A stretch of 64,000 nucleotides of DNA from Plenodomus lindquistii (lineage: Eukaryota > Ascomycota > Dothideomycetes > Pleosporales > Leptosphaeriaceae): assembly GCA_025504975.1 (NCBI GenBank), contig JANUWI010000009.1, forward strand, positions 620,001 to 684,000, read 5' to 3'. The notes beneath the pieces are model-generated. The model saw only the letters and a list, made by a program, of their open reading frames with translations. It was not told where the DNA came from and made no database searches. Shown here one piece after another: positions 1 to 11,300 of this stretch (position 1 is its first letter; each line of letters begins with the position of its first letter). Both the position numbers and the translations under genes were made by a program.

Positions 1-1269
1 CAGATCGCGCCCAGTCGTTTGTCGGAACCGCAGAGTATGTCTCGCCCGAGCTCCTAACAGACAAGAACGCATGCAAAGCTAGCGATCTGTGGGCCTTTGG
101 GTGCATCATCTACCAGTTGCTTGCTGGCCGGCCCCCTTTCAAGGCTGGCAATGAGTATCAGACCTTCCAGAAGATTGTCGGTCTAGACTACACATTTCCA
201 GATGGCTTTCCACCACATGCAAGGGATCTGGTCGAACGACTACTGGTCCTTGATCCATTGACACGATTGCCAATGGAGCATATCAAGAATCACGCCTTTT
301 TCGACGGTATCATGTGGGGCAAAGGACTGTGGAAGCAAAAGGCTCCTCGATTGAAGTCTTACAGCCCGCCTGCGCAGGAACCTATCAAACTCAACGGCAA
401 CTATGCTGCTCCACTGTCGAGCAGTCGCCACACTGGTAATCCAGCATCTGGCCCGTCAGAATCACGTGCTGTGCCCTCGAGTAGCGCACAAGCCCGGCCG
501 AAACCGCGACTCATTACCGAACTGCCGCCTCCCTCTCAGCTCGATATTGACTGGTCACCGGTACTCACAAAGAGAGACGAGCGTATCCTCAAGCTTGGTA
601 ACTTCATGATCACACAACATCCAGCAGGTCACCCTGTAGGTGGAAAGGAAGAACCGGTAGAGGCTCCAAAGAAGTTCTCGCGTTTTTTTGGTGGTAACAC
701 GGTCAAAAAACGATCACGACTGGTCATGATCACCTCAAATGCTCGAGTGTTGATGTGTGCTACTGGCACAAATGAGAAGAAGCTCAAGGAGGAGATATCC
801 CTCCTCAGTGCAGGCTGCTTGTGGCGTTCATTTCAAGATTCAAAAGGCTTGACTGCGTGGCTTGTCGAAACAGTATGTCTAATCTCTCTTTCTGTAAACA
901 CGTTAAGTTGCTGACATGTTCCAGCGAGACAAGCAATTCGTCTTTGAAGATCCAAAGAGTACCACTAGCGATCCCGACGGCAGCAAATACTCGAGTCAAG
1001 AATGGCTCGACAGCATCGAACAGGCCCGGGACTATGCCTTGTCACAGTCCATGCAAAACTCGTACACCGGCGACGCAGCTCTAAATGATCTCGGCTCAAA
1101 TCTACCCAGCCCAACAAGCACACTTGGCGCCGACTCCGCCCTCGAAGGCGTCAACGTCCCCGTCTCGCGACACGGGCACCTGCAGAAAAGCCATGGTGAT
1201 TCCGAGTCTCTAAAGGGGAGAAAGCGCTTCAGTAAGCGCCACTCCAAAAACGGTCTCGCCAATTTCTAG
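1..1269 (+). CDS. PDK1: PDK1/Pkh-type protein kinase, 3' part (5' end outside window)
   Basis: Only the C-terminal part is present. Exons are <1-872 and 925-1269, joined by a 52-nt GT-AG intron in phase 0; frame 3 is open from the first base. The protein begins in the activation segment (QSFVGTAEYVSPELL), followed by the subdomain IX pattern SDLWAFGCIIYQLLAG and the rest of the kinase C-lobe. This activation-loop wording is typical of 3-phosphoinositide-dependent kinase 1 and yeast Pkh1/2, which phosphorylate AGC kinases in sphingolipid and TOR-linked signalling. The region after the catalytic domain (KRDERILKLGNFMIT, then RSRLVMITSNARVLMC, and RDKQFVFEDP after the intron) fits the PDK1 PH-like domain. 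The C-terminus is basic and Ser-rich. The family call is firm; the catalytic lysine and DFG motif lie outside the window. Confidence 0.88.
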
Positions 1270-3077
1270 ACCATGTTATCACACAGTGTACACCAAAACA
1301 GGGAGAAGGGTATCAACAGATACAGCATTACACACCAGCAAACAAAAACGCACAAACAATGCAACAACGTTCGCAACCACACTCATCCAGCGATTGGCGT
1401 TACTTTTGGCGTTTTTTTTTTGGCCTCCATCGATCAACCAACCAAGCACACCACCCATGGCTCAATCCAATCCAATCCAATCCAATCCATCCCAGATTTT
1501 CATTTGTGTATAGGTATGGCATACAAGATCGTTTTTTTTTGTTGTGTGTCCTACAAACAAGAAGAGTGGCTTGGCTCGTCTTTTGGTGCATTTAGCGTGC
1601 TTCTTTTTTTTGTGGTCCTTTTCTCTTTAATTCTACTTCGGAGATGGACGGCTTAGCGGGTATCTGTATCTCAGCGTTCTGTTGTGTTGTGTTGTATGGG
1701 AGTGTGTGTGATGCGATGCGATGCAGGATCCCGACGGCAGTCTTCACATTTTTCCCGTATGCGGCAGCAGGAGTTTAGTTGCTTGGAAAGATGAACAGAA
1801 TCGTGGCAGAGCCGGGGGGTGGGGTTTGACAAAGCGCGTAAAGATGGTGGGTTGGGCCGCATATATGGTACCCTGTAAGCGCTCACATTAGCTGCGTGGC
1901 GTTTTTCAGCAAGCCAGCGAGGGGGGTGTTTTTGTAGTTAACAGATTCGATTCGTGAGCAGGAGAGGGGGGGGGAGGTTTGTTGCGTTGGGGGATGTGGG
2001 GAGGGATTTAGATTGGCTCACCGTGTTGTCTTTGGCGCGATGCCTGGGACTAGAGGAGTGTGAGGGAAGGACATGGAATGGAATTGAATTGAATTGAATT
2101 GAACGGAATCGAAATGTGTGTTTTTTTTTAAAAAAAAATGCGAAAGTGATGGCTAAAGTTCCTGCCGGCTTCGTCTTCATTCTCTATCAAGGCCCTCGTT
2201 ATCCACCCAGCTCCTAGCACAATTCACCGTAATCGACACAACACACTAACAAGTCTGCAACATGGCCTGAGATACCACGTGTATGCTCTCGGCCTAGCAG
2301 AGATAACATTGCACGAGCTCTTTATGCTCTTGTTGTTACTGCGCTGCTGTATGAGCTTAAGTGTCATGCACTTTTAAAGACGTGTATGTATACTCTATAA
2401 CTACGTAAACTAGGGTCCCTAGCTACTACTTTACTTGTATATGTCAGGACTAGTACAGACGACATTGTCCAAGCTTGTTATACTTTTGTTGTTATTGCGC
2501 TGCTGTATAAACTCGAGCATCATGCACCTTCAGAGACGTGTATACCCTATACCTACTCAAGAATTCTATTCTATCATACCTCTCTGTAAACAGTCATCAC
2601 CTTTGCTGCTATACAAGCTCTAGAATCACGCACGCAAAATGCCATGTAGTTTCGATGAAGGACCGGTAAGCTCCTTCCATATTAGGGAAAACACTGGCAA
2701 GCAAAAACACGTAGGAGTCATTTTAGTGAGTTATAATATATCTGGAATAGCTAATGCTCGTCCTGTTCAGCTCCTAGCTCCCAGCTCCTAGCTCATCCTC
2801 ATTCCTTTGCAGATAAAAAAAGTTATGTACCTACTAGACAGTAAGATGGAGAGAAAAAAAAAACGTAACATACACATGTGTCGCAATCATAAAACCAGCC
2901 AACCTAACGCATTAGGCAGCGGAAAGAATCAAAGAAAAAAACCAACGAAAACCAGGCTAAATGCACGACGGAAAAATAATCCCCCCACCCCTCTCTTGAC
3001 TTAAACTATACACATAGAACCAGAACCAGAGTCTTACCAACTCCGCCAACCCCATTCATTCCGAGAAAAAAAGATGT
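1270..3077. other. Intergenic region with simple repeats and a degenerate direct repeat
   Basis: I see no convincing gene in these 1.8 kb. The first part is the 3' flank of the kinase and carries a (CCAAT)n tract near 1463-1489. A (GAATT)n tract lies near 2081-2103. From about 2250 to 2650 the DNA is AT-richer and holds a degenerate direct repeat, listed separately. The open frames here are short and low in complexity. Confidence 0.6.
2305..2561. repeat. Degenerate direct repeat, two copies of about 100 bp, RIP-like
   Basis: Copy 1 (about 2305-2405) and copy 2 (about 2461-2561) align along their length. Both contain the cores TTGTTGTTA, GCGCTGCTGTAT, TCATGCAC and AGACGTGTAT in the same order. 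Most mismatches are C/T or G/A transitions, such as GCTCTTG against ACTTTTG and GTTACTGCG against GTTATTGCG. A third, shorter relative is visible near 2592-2630 (GCTGCTATACAAGCTC). The transition bias fits repeat-induced point mutation of an old duplicated element. No coding capacity or terminal inverted repeat was recognised. Confidence 0.6.
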
Positions 3078-4472
3078 CTAATAAGCATCCCCAAATATCT
3101 CCTTGGGACTCTGCACCATATCCTCCTTCATCGCCGCACGCCGTCTACCCTCCATTTTCGCAACGGCTTTGCGATCACGCTTGCTCACTAGGTGACTTGG
3201 TGTGACGGGCGTGACGGGGGTAAATGGCATATACGGACTATACGGTGTGAATGGGACACCCGTCTTTGGTGTACCGAGTGCGAGTTTGTCGACGCGGCGG
3301 TCGAGAACGGTGGTTTGGATGCCTGGGGAAGCGAGGGGTGTGGCGAATGAGCGCAGGGGCAGAGATTGATTTTGCGCTGGCGACGAGGATTTTGTGACGC
3401 TTATTCCGGGCTGGACTCCTGGGCCGAGACGTTGGGGTGCGGGGCGCGGGAGGGGTTGGACTTGGTCGAGTTCTTCGGTTGGGTCGTAGGGGGTTGTTGG
3501 CGAGTTTGTCTGGGTGGGTGGGGATGGTGGTGCGCCGGGTTGGTAGAAGCGTGGGGATAGTGGTGTTCGCGCTTCATCGTCTGAGGCTTCGCCGGGGTAT
3601 TTTTGGATGGGGCCTGAGATGCGGAGGTTCTTGAGGTTGAAGCGCGTGGATTTGCCGCCGTTTGAGGAGTTTGTGGCGGAGGCTTGGGAGCGCTTGGAGA
3701 GGATGCTGCGGGGGCTTGGTGGGGGATGTTGGTCGGCGGGTCGTAGACGGTCTCGTGGGAGGGGCGCGGTCGCAGGGCCGGTCTTGTAGTCTGGTGGGTA
3801 GATAGCTTTGATGGGGGAGCCTGGGGTGTCGTCTTGTGAGCGGGCGACGCTGATAGCAGACGGTCGTCTCCGTTCGCGGCCTTGTGATTCTCGTACGACT
3901 GGAACTTCCATCTCTTCGATGCTAGTCTGTGAGTTGTGCTTCTTCGCATCATGATCCATGACAGCAGCGTAAAGTCGCTCCATATCCGCTTGCGCTTGAT
4001 CACGTTGGGCGTCGATGACTTTCTGGTCAAAAGACGTGGGCGATGAGACGATTGGACTTTGGGGTGTGCTGCCAGCGCCTGAATCGTTCCTCTTGAACTT
4101 CTTCAGCCATGATGTCGCCGAACGAGCTGACAATGGTGGCGACGCAAGCCCATTCATCCGCAGGGGCTTATCTTGGAGTTCCAGCTCCAATTGCTTGGGA
4201 GGATCGAGCGCCTTTCGTCTCATCTTTCTACCAACCGTGAGGAGCAATACTCCCCAGATGAGTACTGTGAAAACGTAACCACCAACGATTCCGCAGATCT
4301 CGTACGGCAGGACGTTGCGGTCCCTCGTCGCGTTGCTCGACGCCGGCGGTCCGTCTTCTGCAGAGGGAGCGGGGTCGCGATAGTTCTCTCTGAAGTCGTA
4401 TGGTACAGCAGACACGCCTGAAACAACAAGAAGCAATGAGAAGAGGGCCGGCGGAAGCGCTCTCTCAATCAT
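3078..4472 (-). CDS. Single-pass membrane protein with cytoplasmic proline/serine-rich tail, function unknown
   Basis: A single exon codes for 464 aa, with ATG at 4472. Residues 1-22 form a signal peptide ending near VSGVSA. A short extracellular stretch with an N-glycosylation site (SNAT) follows, then one hydrophobic segment around residues 58-80 (EICGIVGGYVFTVLIWGVLL). A basic stop-transfer run (GRKMRRK) indicates type I topology. The remaining 380 residues are disordered and rich in Ser/Pro, with repeated SP/TP sites (TPYSPYMPFTPVTPVTP) near the C-terminus, and so are likely phosphorylated. I do not recognise a named family. The layout resembles fungal plasma-membrane adaptor or sensor proteins, but that is inference. 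Confidence 0.75.
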   Translation of the reverse strand: MIERALPPALFSLLLVVSGVSAVPYDFRENYRDPAPSAEDGPPASSNATRDRNVLPYEICGIVGGYVFTVLIWGVLLLTVGRKMRRKALDPPKQLELELQDKPLRMNGLASPPLSARSATSWLKKFKRNDSGAGSTPQSPIVSSPTSFDQKVIDAQRDQAQADMERLYAAVMDHDAKKHNSQTSIEEMEVPVVRESQGRERRRPSAISVARSQDDTPGSPIKAIYPPDYKTGPATAPLPRDRLRPADQHPPPSPRSILSKRSQASATNSSNGGKSTRFNLKNLRISGPIQKYPGEASDDEARTPLSPRFYQPGAPPSPPTQTNSPTTPYDPTEELDQVQPLPRPAPQRLGPGVQPGISVTKSSSPAQNQSLPLRSFATPLASPGIQTTVLDRRVDKLALGTPKTGVPFTPYSPYMPFTPVTPVTPSHLVSKRDRKAVAKMEGRRRAAMKEDMVQSPKEIFGDAY

Positions 4473-5852
4473 GATTGATATAAGACAGAAGAGGGAAGGG
4501 AGGGGTTATCTTCTCACACCCCCGAGCGACGTCGATCCAAGTCCAAAAGCGCAAAGTGCAAGTCACAAATTGTCCGGGATTCCGACAAAGAGGATCCGGG
4601 TGAAGTGCAGAGTGTAACAGCAGGCGACATGGTGATATGAAGGATGGGCGGCTGGTCCATAGGTATTTCTGGCAGCGGTCTGCAAGTGGTTGGGTGCAGG
4701 ATGCCATGGACTAGGTGTGATGCGTGAGGTGGTGGTGGTGGCGTGTGATTGGCCAGGCTATATCTTGAGCGACATGCGGGCGTCCAGTGGATGCTCTCAC
4801 CCAGGCGCTGAGGCGGGGTCGCTTCTGCACTGCTCAGTGCTAGCACAGGAACGGTGCGTTCCCGACACATGGCTGCTTTTTCACGGCCTCGATTCGGCGT
4901 CTGGGGTGATACAGGACTTGATGGCCGTCGTTGACATGTGTGGTCGGTGTTCGCTGTTGTTGCGATGGTGGATGGTCGTTCCTCATGGCGAAGGAACCAA
5001 TTCGTGCCCACGAAACATGTTTACCCGTCCCGCAGCGCTCGAGCAGCTAAACACCCAACTTCCAGGTCCAAATGCAATGCCCAAGAGGGGCACAGCAACG
5101 CGGGAAGAGCGGACCGCATGCATGATTGGCATCCCCTGCAGCCTGCTAAATGCACTACCATCACGGCCTCTGATTCGCTGGCTGTTACTATTCTAAGCGC
5201 CCACCCTTCGCGAATCAAGTTTGCCATCACTTCATCACAAGGAATTGCCACGAGCTTCGTCGTCGCATCGTCGGTGTCATGGGCAGTCAGGGTCCAAGTG
5301 CCGGGCTTAGAGTACAAGAGCCATCGAGTCTGGCCTCGTGGCTCGCGAATTCTACGCGAAAGGCCCCACGATTCATGCCAAATGCGAGTGGAGTCACAAT
5401 CATCTGCAGCACTAACGATACTTTATCAAGCCGCATCACCGCCGGATCCTGTGACTGCAGGTGAGATTGGTCGTAATGATATTCGGGCTTTGACTTGAGG
5501 TGTGAAATGCTCCGACACACATGTCAGGCTCGCCTGATCAGCGTCAATGCTTGCGATGCTGTAGGTCACGGTTTATCAAACGTCAGGCGCAATGCTAATG
5601 CTCGAGATAAGGGTCGCTTTCGATTTCCATCTCCATGCATCTGCCTGCGAACGTCTGCAATCATCCGGATACCGACGCAACTACTACCTAAGGATACATC
5701 GTTCCGATACTGAATTAGCGAATGCTAGCATCGTATCTGCCCAAAGAAGGCTGTGGGAGCTTACCCTGCCATCCAAGACTGAGCACATGCATGTGCTTTC
5801 TGCTGCAGCAACTCGCACATCACGGTGGATGCGAAAGTCATGTCAAGCTTGC
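4473..5852. other. Intergenic region, no gene seen
   Basis: This stretch separates the 5' end of the membrane-protein gene from the 3' end of the TFIP11-like gene. Open frames occur on both strands, but none starts with a good context or shows a recognisable domain. I see no RNA gene or mobile element. Confidence 0.5.
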
Positions 5853-7955
5853 TCACTTGCCCTCTGCCTTTGCGACGAGACTTTCGTCCAGCCCTGTAGG
5901 TTCCCATGCGCTCTTATCTTTCTTGCTTTGCACCCACAGAATGTCTCCCTGCATGTACGCCACTGCTCCTCCTCGGCCAGTCGCGCTTGCAGTGACCCTG
6001 AAAAGTGGCAAGCCAGTAGTTTCATGGGCCTCTCGAAGTGGCACCAGAAGCAAGTTCTCCTCGGCGCAGAACTCTTCCACCATGTCCTTGAACGACGGTT
6101 CTTCAGCCACTGGAGCCGGCCGTGGGGGCTCCTTGTTGACCGACTTGAAGAATTGACGTGTCTCAGGGGATGCCGCTTGGTTGGTTACACGTGGGGCCGG
6201 CAGTGCAGTGGTCCTCTCATCACCGAGATCCAAAGCCTGGTTAATAAGTGTGTAGACCTCGTTCCAGTCAGACACAACTGATGGTAAGTCATTGATCTCA
6301 TTCGTGAGTATCTCATTCCGCCACCATGCAATCCAGTCGTTGACTTCCGTGAAGACAACTTCTTCGCTCGACAGCCATTGATGGATGATGTCCAGGAACT
6401 TGGGAAAAAATTGTGCGTGTAGGAGCTCGCCGATGACTTGGTTTGATATGAGACCCTTCCAAGCGAATACTGCCTCGAGAGCTGCGAGATCCTGTTCGGC
6501 TGGGTTGATCTCAAAGTTATCACGAAGGTAAGTCGCAAAGCGCGGCACCAAGTGGGACGTAAGAAGGCGATCAAACTCTTCCTTTCCAAAGACTTTCCTC
6601 CACTGCTCCATTCCAGGCAACGGACCCTTGGACAAGTCAATAGACTGTAACGCGTGCCGAAGCTTGCGCTTGATCTCAGCAACCAGACCAGATCCTTTGG
6701 GATCGAGATCAGCAGGTTTGAGAGAAGGCAACCATTCCACGATCCATGTGTGTGGGCTTTTCTTGAATTTTCGCGGATTCCACTCGTGGATAGAAGTGGA
6801 AAGTTTGCGTGTGACTTGGTCGAGTACTCGTTTGGCTACAAATGGTGGTAGAACTGGCGACCAAGTCTCCACCAAACGGACCATGGGGTGTGGATCTTTG
6901 ACGTCCCATTGTGTCACAGCTGAACTCACAGCCGGCAGCCAAAGCTTCAGCATCATTGTCTCATATGATGAGGTGGTCCCACGTTTGATCGTGTCGACTT
7001 CGTCGACATCTGTACTTCTGACCAGGGCCTCTGATGGATGAGTGTATGCCTGCGACGTGATTCTTCTGCTTTTCGGTTGGATGATGTTTGCCAATTCAGA
7101 GAACGAGGCTGCGACTCCCTCAAGCGCATCATCCAGTGGAGCCCAGGAAGCGATTGTCTTGGAGAAGTGAGGGTGCAAGACGGCGATCGATTCGCGGTGT
7201 AGTGGTTTCGAGGGATAGGCAGCTCGTAGGCTCTTGAGACCTTCACAGACTGTCTCGAATGTGCCCGTCCGCAGCGATTCCAGTCTTGCCTGCATATCTT
7301 CGAGCTCATCCATTTGCTTCTCCAAAGCCTCGAGTTCGTTGTTCAAGGCCCATTCTTGAGGGGGTATAGCCTTTGACTCGATGTCCAGCTCTTCGAAGGC
7401 TTCCGAGAAACTGTTCAAGTCCTTCCGCACGCGTGCTTGCAGCGAGCTTTCGAAGGGGACGATGTCGGATCCACGGAGCGATACGCCTGAGGTGGGGGTA
7501 GAGGCGCCGGTTGTCGCGTCGATTATGGACTGCAGTGCGAGAGGCACATGCATGCCAGCTGCTTCTAGTTCGAACAGCGTCTTTTTCGGTCGTACTGTCG
7601 GCGTGCGCGTCTCCCCTCTAGCCTTGGCCTTCTTCCTCTTGCGTTCCTCTCGCTCTTCTTCCGAAGTGTCGACATAGTTTTCGCCGTTGGCCTCGGCCTT
7701 CTTGCGCTCTTCGCGCTTCTGCTGCTCGCTCTTCTCCGCCACGATACCGACACCACCCTTGGTGCCGCGCATCACCACTTGAATGGGCTCTGAGATTCCC
7801 ACGCCTTCTTTGCCCAGTCCACCTTCTCCCTTGTAGCCCATCTTGGCCAGCATTTTGGCACCAAAGCCAGACTTGAGTGCGGTGCCATCTTCCTTTTTGG
7901 CCTTTTTGTTGGGTTCCTGCCTGAAGCTGCGTTTTCGTTTGGCTCCATCGTCCAT
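5853..7955 (-). CDS. NTR1: G-patch/GCFC splicing factor, TFIP11/Ntr1 (Spp382) homologue
   Basis: The protein has 700 aa in one exon, starting at ATG 7955 (MDDGAKRKRSF). The frame stays open for another 97 codons upstream, but that stretch is unlike the family and overlaps the divergent promoter. After a basic N-terminus comes a G-patch at about residues 29-71 (SGFGAKMLAKMGYKGEGGLG), then a charged helical region and a long GCFC-type region from about residue 160 to 620 (LEKQMDELEDMQARLESL; NPRKFKKSPHTWIVEWLPSL). TFIP11/Ntr1 recruits and activates the DEAH helicase Prp43/DHX15 to take apart spliceosomal intron-lariat complexes in the nucleus. The gene is divergent from the gene starting at 8366. 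It is relevant to the tRNA finding only as part of the general splicing machinery. Confidence 0.87.
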   Translation of the reverse strand: MDDGAKRKRSFRQEPNKKAKKEDGTALKSGFGAKMLAKMGYKGEGGLGKEGVGISEPIQVVMRGTKGGVGIVAEKSEQQKREERKKAEANGENYVDTSEEEREERKRKKAKARGETRTPTVRPKKTLFELEAAGMHVPLALQSIIDATTGASTPTSGVSLRGSDIVPFESSLQARVRKDLNSFSEAFEELDIESKAIPPQEWALNNELEALEKQMDELEDMQARLESLRTGTFETVCEGLKSLRAAYPSKPLHRESIAVLHPHFSKTIASWAPLDDALEGVAASFSELANIIQPKSRRITSQAYTHPSEALVRSTDVDEVDTIKRGTTSSYETMMLKLWLPAVSSAVTQWDVKDPHPMVRLVETWSPVLPPFVAKRVLDQVTRKLSTSIHEWNPRKFKKSPHTWIVEWLPSLKPADLDPKGSGLVAEIKRKLRHALQSIDLSKGPLPGMEQWRKVFGKEEFDRLLTSHLVPRFATYLRDNFEINPAEQDLAALEAVFAWKGLISNQVIGELLHAQFFPKFLDIIHQWLSSEEVVFTEVNDWIAWWRNEILTNEINDLPSVVSDWNEVYTLINQALDLGDERTTALPAPRVTNQAASPETRQFFKSVNKEPPRPAPVAEEPSFKDMVEEFCAEENLLLVPLREAHETTGLPLFRVTASATGRGGAVAYMQGDILWVQSKKDKSAWEPTGLDESLVAKAEGK

Positions 7956-8365
7956 TGTGGCTGTCGTCACTGGTTCAAATTGAGCTATTGCCGACGCAAG
8001 CGTGTCGCGTAGGTCGGACAGCAAGATGCGCGAAAACTGGGGTAGTGTGGACCGGGCGTGGCGTGGTCGCAGCAAGGGTGAAGGTCTACAGTGCGTACTA
8101 TGTAGTTGTGGAGTCGAGGGCTGTCGCGAAACGTGACTTGTGCCCAGGCCGCCCCAGCGGGCGCTAGGATCATGACCGCTCGCTCTCTCCGACATCCTTG
8201 CCGCAACGCGTGCTATAATTGGAAGGAAGCGTTGGGGATGGTGCATGTTTCGGTGCGGTACAACACGCCGATTTCCCCCCTAACATTTCCTCGCGACGGT
8301 GGACGGAGCCTTGTTTTCTGGTGTTGCGTAGCGAGCATACTTGCAGTGCTGCATTTCTACTCACC
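7956..8365. promoter_or_regulatory. Divergent intergenic region (NTR1-like gene / 8366 gene)
   Basis: These 410 bp lie between two genes read away from each other and must hold both promoters and 5' UTRs. No clear TATA box is visible. The start at 8366 has a strong context (CACCATGG). Confidence 0.5.
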
Positions 8366-11300
8366 ATGGCTTCTCCGCCGCCTGTGTCCCAGCCAGTGCC
8401 GAATCGATCGCCGACCAAAGAAGATGGCAATCTGCGGCATCCCATTCCCGACCTGCAGTCGCTGCAAGGGGCCTACGTGGGCAACATCGAGCGCCTGGAG
8501 GAACACGCAGAGCGCATGAGCGAGGGCGGCTCAGACCTGGGCGAGGAAATACGCAAGCTCCACTCGCAGCTGAAGCAGTCAGACAGCCGCCGCTCCTCCC
8601 TACGCTCCATACAGACCTTCGAGGAGCCCACGCGCCAGCGCAGCCGCGGTCTCTCGGCCAGCTCCCACGCAAACTCGATTGTCGACCTCAACGGCACTGC
8701 ACGATGGGGCGGCTACTCGCCCGGGGGCTACAACATCACCTCCCCGGTCGGCTCCGTTCGCTCCAACTCGTGGTCCAAGTCCAATCCATCCAACTCGATT
8801 CAACGCCAGCGATCCGAGTCCAAGGCCTCCCGGTTGGGGCAGATAGTCCACCCAGAAGAAGTCGAAGAAGATGCAGGGAGAGTGGACGACTACGCTGGGT
8901 CTCCACGATCACTCAAGTCGGTTCCTGTCCCTGCCCACGGCCGCGATTCTCCACCGGCAGCGGAGCAACGAAAGGTCTCTTCGTTCACAAGAATCTACGA
9001 TGAAATTGCAAACGACCTGCCAGAGGACTTGCGCAACAGTGTCATAATGGCTGGCACCCCTGAACGGACAGACCAACGCCAAAGTGATCAGAGCCAGTAC
9101 CAGCAGTATGCCAATCACCACGACTATCCCGACCGACCCCCGACTGCCGCCTCGACCGATACAACCCACCAGGCACGTACACTATGGCACGACTTTGATG
9201 GCACGCACGCCCCCGAGACTGTCCTCGAAGAGCCCGAATCACCGCGCAGCAAGCGTAGTCGCAATCACAGCCGGCAGTCCTCCAATGTGTCATTCCTCAT
9301 GCGCTCGAATCCTGATATGCCCCCCATGGGTGCCCCACCGCCTGACGAAAACATGGTCTTCTACCCGGCGCCTGTTCCTAGGATGCTGAATCTACCAAAG
9401 CGCCTGTCTCAGTTGCCAGCCAGCAACGTCCAAGCCAGACGACGAACGCAGCTGCTAGAGTCGATGCAGCAAGAGAACCGCAAGTCTGCACCCATGCTCG
9501 GTGACATGAAAGATGCACCCACTGCTCATAACAGAAAAAGTCGTCAGAGCCTGATGGGTCTACCTCCACAATTGCGGGCAAGTGCATACTTTGACCAGGT
9601 CGCACAGCCTCAAGAGTTTGCGGTCAAAGGCGATTCTGCTGAGCAAACTCTGGAAAGCATCCTTGATGCTTCTGCCCGTGCTCCGGTTTCAGCTTTCACG
9701 GATCACCCATTCTCGGGGACTTCTGGCAAAGACATTTACGCTCCAGAACAAAAGCGAAGGAAGTCTCAACTGCCAGAGGTGCCTCCAACACTGGCTGAAA
9801 CCAGGAGGCGGAGTTCTTTCAACGTTTTGGATACGAAGAACAATTCTAATGGTGAACCTCTGAATAAACTCAAGAAGCGCAATAGCTCTGCCGACATGAA
9901 CCTTTTAATCTTGAAGGCGAGCGAAAGCAGAATGAGTCTCGGGGATGAACTTGATGAGAGAGACGAGGATGCTCGGGGCCCGCATAACCAACACGACAAC
10001 GCCACGATACGGCACTCATATGAGGACGAGCATCGCAACCCAGACGATGTCTATGACGATGAAGACCAAACGCCAGAAGAGGAAGAGCAAGAGCCAGAAG
10101 AAGAAGAGATGCAATTCGGCGCGCCAACCACCTTGCTCGCAGAGCTTCAAATACGAAAGGCGAAGCAAAAGACGCGGACAATGAACTACGCAACTCTACT
10201 AGAACAAGGGATGATCAACACGCGAAAGACTCTTCTAGAAATGGACGACGTTGCCGAAAAGGAAAAGCAAAGGCGTATCAAGAAGAAGGTCAACCTCGCT
10301 TGGGAAGCCCAAGCTGAAGAAGAGGATGATTCTGAAGATGATGTGCCACTTGGTGTTCTGTATAAGCCGGGAGGCGGTCAGCAGAGAAGAGAGACCAGTC
10401 AGCCGACGTTCGGTCTGATGGCGCAGAAAGAAATGGAGGATAACGAGCCCCTTAGTCGTCGACGTAACCGCCTGCGCGGCCTTGACCCCGATAGACCTCG
10501 TGGCACAAGTCCTAATAAACGTGGAGCACCGTATGGATCCTCAAGCCAGTTGAACCTTGCTCCCCCGACATCCGGCACACCCGACCAAGATGATGGCGAG
10601 ATTGAAGGTGAGACATTACTGGAACGTAAGCAGCGTCTCAAAGAGAAGCAACTCCTCAGTGCTGCCTTGGGCGACGACAACCGTAAGAGCACAGTCAGCG
10701 GCGATTTTGCTACAGAGATGTTCTCCAAACTAGGCGTCTCGGAGACCGACGACAAGTCTCCAGCAGCAGCAGCAACAACAACAACAGCCGCAGACCCAGC
10801 TCCTGGCGCCGACGAAGAAGAGACCCTTGGTCAACGTCGTGCACGTCTCCAAGCCGAAGCCGCAGCACGAGGTGAAACCGCACCTGCCGGTCGTCCAGCC
10901 CTCCGCTCCACCTCGAGCCTCGCAGACATCCTCTCCCAAAACCCTATCAACACCACGCATGAAGCGCGCAAAGTCTCCAATGAGATGTTGGTCTCGCACC
11001 TGCCGCAGGGAAGTCTCCTGCATCAGAACGAAATCGCATCCGAGCGTAAGAAACAGCAGCGTCTGACGCAGAACAAGCGCGCGAGTAGTTACGGCGCTAT
11101 GAATCCCAACCCTCTGCTTGGTAACAACATCGGCACAGATAAGAATGACGATGATACTCCGCTGGGTCTCAAGATCCAGGCATACAAAAACGCCATGTCT
11201 GGTGCGCAAGCGGGTGCGGGTATGGGTATGTATCCCCAGCAGCAGCAACAACAACAGCAACAACAAGGCATGATGGGCTTGAATGGCATGGGCATGATGT

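Noticed and set aside
7956..8246. 97-codon N-terminal extension of the G-patch protein
   Set aside because: The sequence is unlike the family, and MDDGAKRKRSF at 7955 is a typical family start; the extension also covers the divergent promoter.
8219..8365. 49-codon N-terminal extension of the 1078-aa protein
   Set aside because: ATG 8366 has a much better context and the upstream codons look like untranslated leader.
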